Shown one piece after another: positions 7,339-14,113 of a stretch of 42,592 bases of DNA. Positions within the stretch are counted from its first letter, which is position 1. Every line of letters starts with the position of its first letter. Below the pieces are notes generated by a model. That model was not told the origin of the DNA, made no database searches, and saw only the letters and a list, made by a program, of their open reading frames with translations. The stretch spans positions 1-42,592 of the forward strand of contig CALDKD010000005.1 of the NCBI GenBank assembly GCA_937898885.1, written 5' to 3'. The stretch is from an uncultured Bacteroidales bacterium (GTDB lineage: Bacteria; Bacteroidota; Bacteroidia; Bacteroidales; Bacteroidaceae). Position numbers and translations under genes: made by a program.

Positions 7339-7346
7339 TAATTTCG
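7339..7346 (+). promoter_or_regulatory. Probable -7 box of rho (TAnnTTCG variant)
   Basis: TAATTTCG departs from TAnnTTTG by one base. It would start transcription near 7352, just before a strong hairpin, giving a leader of about 140 bases. The same TTCG variant occurs before the DUF3127 gene and dnaN. No clear -33 TTG is seen. Confidence 0.4.
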
Positions 7347-7353
7347 CGGCGTT

Positions 7354-7383
7354 AACGGATTCATCTGCATCGCAGAGTCCGTT
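7354..7383 (+). promoter_or_regulatory. Hairpin in the rho leader
   Basis: A two-tier hairpin is formed by AACGGA (7354-7359) with TCCGTT (7378-7383), and inside it TCTGC with GCAGA. A GGCC-ATCC-GGCC mini-hairpin follows near 7390-7405. No T-run follows, so it is a leader structure, not an intrinsic terminator. Rho genes in other bacteria are autoregulated through their leaders, so a regulatory role is reasonable but inferred. Confidence 0.5.
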
Positions 7384-7449
7384 CTCGGGGGCCATCCGGC
7401 CATTTTACAACTTTATTATCAATACTGATTACAAAAGGAGACCACGGCT

Positions 7450-7515
7450 ATGCATCCACCAAGGATACAGGTATGGTCTGATTTCAGATTTTTATGCTTA
7501 ACATTTTACAATTGA
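7450..7515 (+). CDS. Upstream ORF overlapping the rho start (21 aa)
   Basis: ATG 7450 is preceded by AAAGGAGACC, the best Shine-Dalgarno-like sequence in the area. The frame reads MHPPRIQVWSDF and then a hydrophobic tail LCLTFYN, and stops at TGA 7513-7515. The rho ATG (7494) lies inside this ORF in another frame, with no good ribosome site of its own, so rho translation could be coupled to termination or stalling on the small ORF. This is seen only at the sequence level. Confidence 0.4.
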   Translation: MHPPRIQVWSDFRFLCLTFYN

Positions 7516-9488
7516 GAGAAAAAGAGCTGGGCGAGCTTCAGCAGATTGCCCGTGAGCTTGGCTTGAGGGAGAACGACATAAAGTCGATGACAAAGGAAAG
7601 TCTGGTATATGCCATTCTTGACCAGCAGGCCATTAAGGGAGCCGCAGCAAAGCCAGACGAGCCGCAGCGCAGGGAAGGAAGACAGAAGAACAGAATAAAC
7701 AACAAACGCGACAATACTCCGGAAAAGGTTTTTTCCACTAATGAGGACGACGAGGCGAAGGCACAGCCAAAAGCCGGGGCCAAGCCTGAGTCTGAGGCAA
7801 AGCCGCAGGAGCCCGCAAAGCCGGCTGAGAGCGGCGACAATGGCCCGGAGCCCAAGAAACGTCGCGGACGTCCTAAAAAGGAGCAGGCTGAGACAGCCGT
7901 TCTGAAGGAGGAGACAAAAACCGTTGAGAACGTAAGCGATGATGCCAAAGAGGTTCCGGCTGAAGACTCAGCCCGGGACCGTCAGTCAGAACAGACAGGG
8001 CAGAAAGAGCCGAAGCAGTCGCAAAACCGCAGGAACCGCGCTAAAAAGCACAAAGAGGAACAGCCTCAGGCCGCTCCGGAGACATCAGAGCAGCCAACGG
8101 CATCCGAAACACAGGCTGAGCCGGAGCAGAAAGAGCCGGAAAGCATAAACGCATCAGAGGCGGCTCCCGCAGACGAGCCTGCCGGAAATTCACAGGGAGA
8201 GCAGCAGGAGCAGCGTGAGCAGCGCAGCAAGGAGAACCGCCAGCGTCAGCAGCGCGACAACCGTGCGCCACAGGAAAGCAACCGTGCGCCACAGGAAAGC
8301 AGCCTTGCGCCACAGGAGAATCAGCAGAGAGCTGAGCAGAAGCCAGAGCAAGAGAACCGCCAGTATGATTTCGGAGAAATCCTCAAGGGCGAGGGAGTGC
8401 TTGAGATAATGCCGGAGAATTACGGTTTCCTGCGCTCATCAGACTACAACTATCTGTCTTCTCCAGATGATATATACGTTTCCCAGTCGCAGATTCGCCT
8501 TGCAGGCCTGAAGACCGGTGATGTTGTTGAGGGCATCATCCGCCCGCCACGTGAGGGTGAGAAATACTTCCCGCTGGTAAAGGTGAACAAGGTAAACGGT
8601 CTTGACCCGTCGGTAGCCCGCGACCGCGTTCCGTTCGAGCACCTTACCCCACTCTTCCCTGACGAGAAGTTCACGTTGTGCAAAGGCAATTATGACAATA
8701 TGTCCGCGCGTGTGGTGGATATGTTCGCTCCTATAGGCAAGGGACAGCGCGGTCTTATAGTGGCACAGCCCAAGACCGGCAAGACAATACTGCTCAAGGA
8801 TATTGCGAACGCAATTGCAGAGAATCACCCCGAGGTATATATGATTATGCTTCTCATAGACGAGCGTCCTGAGGAGGTTACCGATATGGCCCGCAGCGTA
8901 AAGGCCGAGGTGATAGCATCCACCTTTGACGAGCCGGCAGAGCGCCACGTGAAGATTGCGAGCATTGTGATAGAGAAAGCCAAGCGAATGGTTGAGTGCG
9001 GACACGATGTGGTTATTTTCCTGGACTCAATAACACGTCTGGCCCGCGCATACAATACTGTCAGTCCGGCAAGCGGCAAGGTGCTGTCAGGCGGTGTTGA
9101 CGCAAACGCGCTCCACAAGCCCAAGCGCTTCTTCGGAGCAGCCAGAAACATTGAGAACGGCGGCTCACTCACCATTATTGCAACCGCCCTTATTGACACC
9201 GGCTCAAAGATGGACGAGGTTATCTTTGAGGAGTTCAAGGGAACAGGTAATATGGAGCTTCAGCTGGACCGCAACCTGAGCAACAAGCGTATCTTCCCGG
9301 CAGTAAACATCACCGCATCAAGTACACGTCGCGATGACCTGCTCCACGACAAGGCCACTCTTGACCGTATGTGGATTCTGCGCAAATACCTCTCGGATAT
9401 GAACCCGATTGAGGCGATGGAGTTCACTAAGAGCAGGCTTGAGCAGACCAAGGACAATGCCGAGTTCCTGGCCAGCATGAATAAGTAG
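7494..9488 (+). CDS. rho: Transcription termination factor Rho with long disordered insertion (664 aa)
   Basis: Rho is a hexameric RNA-dependent ATPase that ends transcription. Residues 1-45 are the Rho_N helical domain (MLNILQLREKELGELQQIA). Residues about 48-290 are a low-complexity insertion rich in Glu, Gln, Lys, Pro and Ala, containing an AT-hook-like KKRRGRPKK and three tandem copies of the heptad NRAPQES or variants. The primary RNA-binding domain follows (GVLEIMPENYGFLR, DIYVSQSQIR). The ATPase has Walker A AQPKTGKT (about 423-430), Walker B VVIFLDS (about 505-511) and the loop RFFGAARN. E. coli Rho has 419 residues; large insertions of this type are known in Bacteroidetes Rho proteins. 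It ends at a strong terminator. Confidence 0.97.
   Translation: MLNILQLREKELGELQQIARELGLRENDIKSMTKESLVYAILDQQAIKGAAAKPDEPQRREGRQKNRINNKRDNTPEKVFSTNEDDEAKAQPKAGAKPESEAKPQEPAKPAESGDNGPEPKKRRGRPKKEQAETAVLKEETKTVENVSDDAKEVPAEDSARDRQSEQTGQKEPKQSQNRRNRAKKHKEEQPQAAPETSEQPTASETQAEPEQKEPESINASEAAPADEPAGNSQGEQQEQREQRSKENRQRQQRDNRAPQESNRAPQESSLAPQENQQRAEQKPEQENRQYDFGEILKGEGVLEIMPENYGFLRSSDYNYLSSPDDIYVSQSQIRLAGLKTGDVVEGIIRPPREGEKYFPLVKVNKVNGLDPSVARDRVPFEHLTPLFPDEKFTLCKGNYDNMSARVVDMFAPIGKGQRGLIVAQPKTGKTILLKDIANAIAENHPEVYMIMLLIDERPEEVTDMARSVKAEVIASTFDEPAERHVKIASIVIEKAKRMVECGHDVVIFLDSITRLARAYNTVSPASGKVLSGGVDANALHKPKRFFGAARNIENGGSLTIIATALIDTGSKMDEVIFEEFKGTGNMELQLDRNLSNKRIFPAVNITASSTRRDDLLHDKATLDRMWILRKYLSDMNPIEAMEFTKSRLEQTKDNAEFLASMNK
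8258..8320 (+). repeat. rho: Three tandem 21-bp repeats inside rho
   Basis: A unit close to AACCGTGCGCCACAGGAAAG plus C occurs three times in a row, the last copy diverged. It encodes NRAPQES, NRAPQES and SLAPQEN in the disordered insertion. Copy number is likely to vary between strains by slippage. Confidence 0.85.
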
Positions 9489-9507
9489 CGGTTGGCTGTT
9501 GGCAAAT

Positions 9508-9537
9508 AAAAAAACTGCGGGAGACCGCAGTTTTTTT
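9508..9537. terminator. Bidirectional terminator between rho and the DUF3127 gene
   Basis: CTGCGG and CCGCAG pair around GAGA (9515-9530), with an A-run before and a T-run after, so it works in both directions for the convergent genes. Outside it, TTGGCTGTTGGC (near 9492) and GCCAACAGCCAA (near 9574-9584) form a second, wider inverted repeat. Confidence 0.9.
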
Positions 9538-9586
9538 ATTGTTTATTGCCGGATGGCCGCCAACGGCCAAAGGCCAACAGCCAAAG

Positions 9587-9614
9587 TTTCTAAACGGCCG
9601 AGGCCGTTTAGAAA
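9587..9614. repeat. 13-bp perfect inverted repeat across the DUF3127 stop codon
   Basis: TTTCTAAACGGCC (9587-9599) and GGCCGTTTAGAAA (9602-9614) pair perfectly around two bases. The arm includes the minus-strand TAA stop (9608-9610). It has no T-run of its own, and may protect the 3' end or add to termination. Confidence 0.75.
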
Positions 9615-9976
9615 GGCAGATCATCCTTCTCGTCGGAAGGAGTGAATGGCGATGCCACAGGGTCCGCAGAGGCGGCAGCCGGTGGAACCGGAGCATCACC
9701 GCCAGCCACATGATCAACTTTCCAGGCACGTATATCATTGAACCAACGGCCGTTGAACTCACGGCAATTGATATCGAAGCTCACCGTAACCTCATCGCCG
9801 GCCTTGATGGCTGCCTGCTGAATCTTATCCTCGCCGAAGATGCTGAACATCATCCTGTGGGGATACTGTTCCTGAGTCTCAATCACATATTCCTGTACTT
9901 TCCAGCTGTTGCCGGAACTCTTTGCCACACCAGACCTGGCCTCTAAGACCTGAATGATTTTTCCTGTTAATTCCAT
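9608..9976 (-). CDS. DUF3127 protein with SSB-like C-terminal tip (122 aa)
   Basis: The N-terminal 85 residues match the Bacteroidetes DUF3127 pattern: MELTGKIIQVLEARSGV, WKVQEYVIETQEQYP, a phenylalanine strand, VTVSFDINCREFNGRWFNDI and RAWKV. The all-beta pattern is compatible with an OB fold. A Pro/Ala linker (about 90-113) leads to an acidic tip ending KDDLPF. This mimics the C-terminal tip of single-stranded DNA-binding protein (D-D-I/L-P-F), which recruits repair and replication proteins. Its place beside dnaN fits. A DNA- or RNA-binding role is inference; the family has no established function that I can cite. Confidence 0.85.
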   Translation of the reverse strand: MELTGKIIQVLEARSGVAKSSGNSWKVQEYVIETQEQYPHRMMFSIFGEDKIQQAAIKAGDEVTVSFDINCREFNGRWFNDIRAWKVDHVAGGDAPVPPAAASADPVASPFTPSDEKDDLPF

Positions 9977-9995
9977 AGTGATATTCTTTGCAGTG

Positions 9996-10003
9996 CGAAA
10001 TTA
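9996..10003 (-). promoter_or_regulatory. Probable -7 box of the DUF3127 gene
   Basis: On the minus strand TAATTTCG is a one-base variant of TAnnTTTG, 19 bases before the ATG. It is identical to the box proposed for rho. Confidence 0.45.
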
Positions 10004-10067
10004 CATTTTAGGAAAATCAACAGCAAATTTCCACTCATAAAATTGAGAATATTCACGTAATATTTTC

Positions 10068-10075
10068 TACCTTCG
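10068..10075 (+). promoter_or_regulatory. Probable -7 box of dnaN
   Basis: TACCTTCG is a one-base variant of TAnnTTTG, with a TTG at 10043-10045 (22-base gap). It would give an A-rich leader of about 38 bases before the dnaN ATG at 10121. Confidence 0.5.
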
Positions 10076-10120
10076 CAGATATTACAATCTTGAATAAAAT
10101 AACAAAAAAATAGATAATAT

Positions 10121-11242
10121 ATGAGATTCTCAGTTTCGAGCTCAACACTGAGCAGCAGGCTTCAGGCCATAAGCAGGGTCATTAACCCAAAGTCCATCAA
10201 TCCTATCTTGCAGGATTTCCTTCTGAGAACCGAGGGGAACATCCTTACTGTCACCGCAGCCGACAACGACACCACGCTTGAGACTACCGTGGAGCTGACG
10301 GACAGCGAGAGTGACGCGCAGATAGCACTTCCCGCCAAGACCATGCTTGACGCGCTCAAGGAGATTCCAGACCAGCCACTGACTTTCGAGATTGACGACA
10401 ACACGCACGAGACAGTCGTTAAGTATCTGAACGGTCAATATGTGATTATGGGACACGATGCGGACGAGTATCCGCAGCCCTCAGTACTGGCAACCGATGC
10501 CACATCGCACACAATACCCGCATCAGTCTTCGCGTCGGGCATATCCCGCTGCATCTTCGCTGTGGCAGACGATGAGCTTCGTCCGGTAATGAACGGTGTC
10601 TATGTGGATTTCGACACTGAGTGTCTGGCTTTCGTAGCATCGGACGGCCACAAGCTGGTATGCGACAAGAACAGCTCGTACAAGAGTCCGGAACGTGCGG
10701 CTGTGATTCTGCCAAAGCGTCCGGCATCAATGATAAAGTCACTTTTAGGCAGCGACGGAGATGTGACAATCAGCTTTGACAACCGCAGCGCGATGATCTC
10801 AATGTCGGGTTACCGTATGGTATGCCGTCTGATTGAGGGCCGCTACCCTAACTACAACTCGGTTATTCCGGCAAACAATCCGCACAAGCTTACCATAGAC
10901 CGCGCCACACTTATCAGCGCGCTCAAGCGTGTCTCAGTATTCTCACCGGCCAGCAGCGGACTCATCCGTCTGCGCATCAAGGACAACCAGCTTACAATAT
11001 CCACCCAGGACCTGGACTTCTCAACATCGGCCACCGAGACACTGGCCTGCCAGTACGAGGGTGCTCCAATGAGTATTGGTTTCAAGGCAGGTTTCCTTAT
11101 TGATATTCTCAACAACACTCCAGGTCAGGAGATTATCTTCAAGCTGGCCGATCCGTCAAGGGCTGGTGTTGTGGTTCCATCGGAGCAGGAGGAGAACGAC
11201 AACCTGCTTATGCTGCTGATGCCAATGGTACTGAACGACTGA
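10121..11242 (+). CDS. dnaN: DNA polymerase III beta sliding clamp DnaN (373 aa)
   Basis: DnaN forms the ring-shaped processivity clamp of the replicase. It has the family length and three clamp repeats. Recognisable stretches are LQAISRVINPKSINPILQDF in domain I, FAVADDELRPVMNGVYVDF at the start of domain II, RLIEGRYPNYNSVIP at the start of domain III, and the C-terminal LLMPM that lines the peptide-binding pocket. It is the first gene of a dense plus-strand run, and its TGA overlaps the next ATG by one base. Confidence 0.97.
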   Translation: MRFSVSSSTLSSRLQAISRVINPKSINPILQDFLLRTEGNILTVTAADNDTTLETTVELTDSESDAQIALPAKTMLDALKEIPDQPLTFEIDDNTHETVVKYLNGQYVIMGHDADEYPQPSVLATDATSHTIPASVFASGISRCIFAVADDELRPVMNGVYVDFDTECLAFVASDGHKLVCDKNSSYKSPERAAVILPKRPASMIKSLLGSDGDVTISFDNRSAMISMSGYRMVCRLIEGRYPNYNSVIPANNPHKLTIDRATLISALKRVSVFSPASSGLIRLRIKDNQLTISTQDLDFSTSATETLACQYEGAPMSIGFKAGFLIDILNNTPGQEIIFKLADPSRAGVVVPSEQEENDNLLMLLMPMVLND

Positions 11243-12006
11243 TGAGACTCAATCTTACTAATCCGATTGTCTTCTTCGATCTGGAGACGACAGGCGTTAA
11301 TGTGGCGCACGACCGCATTGTTGAGATCTGCTATCTGAAAGTATGGCCGAACGGCAACGAATCCGCACGTACTATGAGAATCAATCCGGAGATGCACATT
11401 CCGGAGCAGGCCTCAGAGGTTCACGGCATATACGATAAGGATGTGGCCGACTGCCCTACCTTCAAGATGGTTGCGAAAGAGGTGGCGCACGATTTTGAGG
11501 GATGCGACATAGCCGGCTTCAACTCAAACCGTTTTGACGTTCCGATGCTGGCCGAGGAATTCCTGCGCGCAGGTGTTGACCTGGACCTTACACGGCACAA
11601 GCTGATTGACGTTCAAGTAATATTCCACAAGATGGAGCAACGTACACTGTCTGCGGCGTACAAGTTCTATTGCGGAAAGAATCTGGAGGATGCCCACAGC
11701 GCCGAGGGCGATACCCGCGCCACATACGAGGTGCTGAAGGCACAATTGGACCGTTACCCCGAGCTCCAGAACGACATGACTTTCCTTTCGGAGTTCTCAA
11801 GTTTCACCGACAATGTGGACTTTGCGGGACGCATAGTATATAACAAGAGCCATATTGAGGTCTTCAACTTCGGCAAATATAAGGATCAGCCTGTCGCTCA
11901 GGTCCTGCAGAGAGACCCCAGCTATTACAGATGGATGATGGACGGAGACTTCGCGCTGAACACCAAGCAGGTACTCACAAGAATCAAACTGGCAAACAAA
12001 TGCTGA
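11242..12006 (+). CDS. DEDDh 3'-5' exonuclease, DnaQ/PolC-like (254 aa)
   Basis: This is an exonuclease of the DnaQ superfamily, probably proofreading or repair. Exo I is FFDLETTG (Asp13, Glu15). Exo II is GFNSNRFDVPML with its Asp, and Exo III is HSAEGDTRATYEVL with the DEDDh His and Asp. After residue 190 a C-terminal segment (FNFGKYKDQPVAQVLQ, YYRWMMDGDF) resembles the small putative quorum-sensing-regulated/DUF3820 domain often seen after such exonucleases; this reading is moderate. Overlap with dnaN by one base implies coupled translation and a replication-linked role. Confidence 0.9.
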   Translation: MRLNLTNPIVFFDLETTGVNVAHDRIVEICYLKVWPNGNESARTMRINPEMHIPEQASEVHGIYDKDVADCPTFKMVAKEVAHDFEGCDIAGFNSNRFDVPMLAEEFLRAGVDLDLTRHKLIDVQVIFHKMEQRTLSAAYKFYCGKNLEDAHSAEGDTRATYEVLKAQLDRYPELQNDMTFLSEFSSFTDNVDFAGRIVYNKSHIEVFNFGKYKDQPVAQVLQRDPSYYRWMMDGDFALNTKQVLTRIKLANKC

Positions 12007-12021
12007 AATAACTACGGCAAG

Positions 12022-14109
12022 ATGGATAGCATACTTTCAGGAAAACACTTTGTGTTGGGAATAACCGGGAGCATCGCGGCTTACAAGGCCTGCACGCTCA
12101 TTCGCCTGTTGATAAAGGAAGGAGCTGAGGTTCAGGTTGTAATAACGCCGGCAGGCAAGGAGTTCATTACTCCCATCACCCTGTCCGCACTCACATCCAA
12201 GCCTGTGATAAGCGAGTTCTTCTCAGGACGTGACGGCTCGTGGCACAGCCATGTGGCCCTTGGTCAGTGGGCAGATGCCATGATAATAGCTCCTTGCACG
12301 GCTTCCACACTGGGAAAGATGGCGGGCGGAGTAGCCGACAATATGCTTGTAACCACCTATCTGGCGATGAAGGCACCGGTATTCGTAGCGCCAGCCATGG
12401 ATCTGGATATGTTCGCCCATCCTACCACAGCACGCAATCTTGAGACGCTTCGCGGTTTCGGCAACATAATAATTGAGCCGGCAGAAGGTGAGCTTGCAAG
12501 CAAGCTTGTAGGCAAGGGCCGTATGGAGGAGCCGGAGAATATTGTTGAGGTGTTGAGAGATTATTTCAGCAGCGGGAGTCAGCTTTCAAAAAAAAAAGTT
12601 CTGATAACGGCAGGGCCTACGCACGAGAGGATTGACCCGGTCCGCTTCCTTGGAAACGACTCCACCGGCAAGATGGGGTTCGCGCTGGCCGAGGAATGCG
12701 CGTCACGAGGCGCGGATGTAACGCTGATTGCAGGACCGGTATCGCTCAAGACCACCCATCCTGGGATACGGCGCATAGATGTCACCACCGCTGAGGAGAT
12801 GTATCAGGCCGCAATGAGCGAGTTCCCGCAATCTGACGCAGCCGTTCTGTGCGCTGCGGTGGCAGACTTCACGCCAGAGGTTACCGCCGACAGCAAGATA
12901 AAGCGCAAAGGCGAGATGATGCTGCGGCTTGTGCCTACAAAAGATATCGCAGCATCGCTCGGAGCCATAAAGAGACCCGGTCAGGTTATGGCAGGATTCG
13001 CGCTTGAGACGGACAATGAGCAGACCAACGCTGAAGGCAAGCTACAGAAGAAGAATCTGGATTTCATTGTAATGAACTCTCTTCGCGACGAGGGCGCTGG
13101 TTTCGGCTATGACACCAACAAGGTTACAATAATTGATAAGGACGGCAGCACCGCCTACCCGCTCAAATCCAAGAAGGGTGTGGCACGCGACATCATAGAC
13201 AAGCTGGCCGGACTTCTTGCCTGCCTGCTGTTCCTTTTTCTGCCTTCTCTGAGATTGTCAGCACAGGAACTGAATGCTAACATCATTGTAAACTCTTCAA
13301 AGATTGCAGGTACTGACAAGGACGTCTTCACATCGCTTCAAAGCGCGCTTAACGATTTTATGCGCCAGCGTCAGTGGACTAATTACAAATTCGCAGAGAA
13401 AGAGCGTATAGCTTGCAATTTCAACATCACCGTTAATAAATACGAGGCCGGCACAGGCGCCTTTGAGTGCGAGATGATGGTACAGAGCAACCGTCCGGTC
13501 TATGGCTCCACATACAACACCACTGTTTTCAGTTTTCTTGACAAAAACGTGACTTTCAATTACACGGAGCAAGACAGGCTGGAGTTCACGGAGTCCAATG
13601 TTGACAACAATCTTACAGCCATTATGGCTTTCTACAGCTATCTGATAATAGGTCTCGATTTTGACACTATGGCCGAGAACGGGGGCACCGAGATTCTTCA
13701 TCAGGCCGAGAATGTGGTCAGCAACGCCCAGTCTTTGGGAGCTACAGGCTGGCGCTCATTGGATGACAATCAGAACCGCTATGCCATAATAAACGACTAT
13801 ATGAACGGTAATCTGGCCTCGTTCCGCAAGTTGCAGTACGCATATCACCGCAAGGGTATGGACGAGATGGCGTCCAGTGTGGAGCGCGGGCGCACTGTCA
13901 TTACAGAGAGTATGAGTCTGCTTGAGGAGACACAAAAAGCAAAAAGCACATCAATACTGCCGGTTCTGTTTACTGAAATAAAGCGCGACGAGCTGCTGAA
14001 CATCTATTCCAAGGGACAGCCTGGCGAGAAGACTAAGGTTGCAGGAATTCTAAATGCCGCCAATCCATCATTCTCTGAGGATTGGAATACCATTAAAACA
14101 TCTAAATAA
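12022..14109 (+). CDS. coaBC: CoaBC fused in frame to a DUF4835 secreted-type protein (695 aa)
   Basis: Residues 1-395 are a complete CoaBC. The CoaC flavoprotein decarboxylase half shows GITGSIAAYKA, active His77 in SHVALGQWAD, and APAMDLDMF. The CoaB ligase half shows VLITAGPTHERIDPVRF, AAVADFTP, KIKRKGE and FALETDNE. Together they convert phosphopantothenate to phosphopantetheine. With no stop codon the frame continues from DIIDKLAG into LLACLLFLFLPSLRLSA and then QELNANIIVNSSKI, which is the signal peptide and mature start of a Bacteroidetes DUF4835 protein (to about residue 695). In related genomes, as I recall, DUF4835 is a separate gene between coaBC and recN. An in-frame GTG at about 13180 could start DUF4835 separately. 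A true fusion, lost stop codon or sequencing error are all possible. Confidence 0.9.
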   Translation: MDSILSGKHFVLGITGSIAAYKACTLIRLLIKEGAEVQVVITPAGKEFITPITLSALTSKPVISEFFSGRDGSWHSHVALGQWADAMIIAPCTASTLGKMAGGVADNMLVTTYLAMKAPVFVAPAMDLDMFAHPTTARNLETLRGFGNIIIEPAEGELASKLVGKGRMEEPENIVEVLRDYFSSGSQLSKKKVLITAGPTHERIDPVRFLGNDSTGKMGFALAEECASRGADVTLIAGPVSLKTTHPGIRRIDVTTAEEMYQAAMSEFPQSDAAVLCAAVADFTPEVTADSKIKRKGEMMLRLVPTKDIAASLGAIKRPGQVMAGFALETDNEQTNAEGKLQKKNLDFIVMNSLRDEGAGFGYDTNKVTIIDKDGSTAYPLKSKKGVARDIIDKLAGLLACLLFLFLPSLRLSAQELNANIIVNSSKIAGTDKDVFTSLQSALNDFMRQRQWTNYKFAEKERIACNFNITVNKYEAGTGAFECEMMVQSNRPVYGSTYNTTVFSFLDKNVTFNYTEQDRLEFTESNVDNNLTAIMAFYSYLIIGLDFDTMAENGGTEILHQAENVVSNAQSLGATGWRSLDDNQNRYAIINDYMNGNLASFRKLQYAYHRKGMDEMASSVERGRTVITESMSLLEETQKAKSTSILPVLFTEIKRDELLNIYSKGQPGEKTKVAGILNAANPSFSEDWNTIKTSK

Positions 14110-14113
14110 TCTT

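Noticed and set aside
8439..9005. A 188-residue minus-strand frame inside rho
   Set aside because: It is a shadow of the strongly conserved Rho ATPase and has no promoter or family resemblance.
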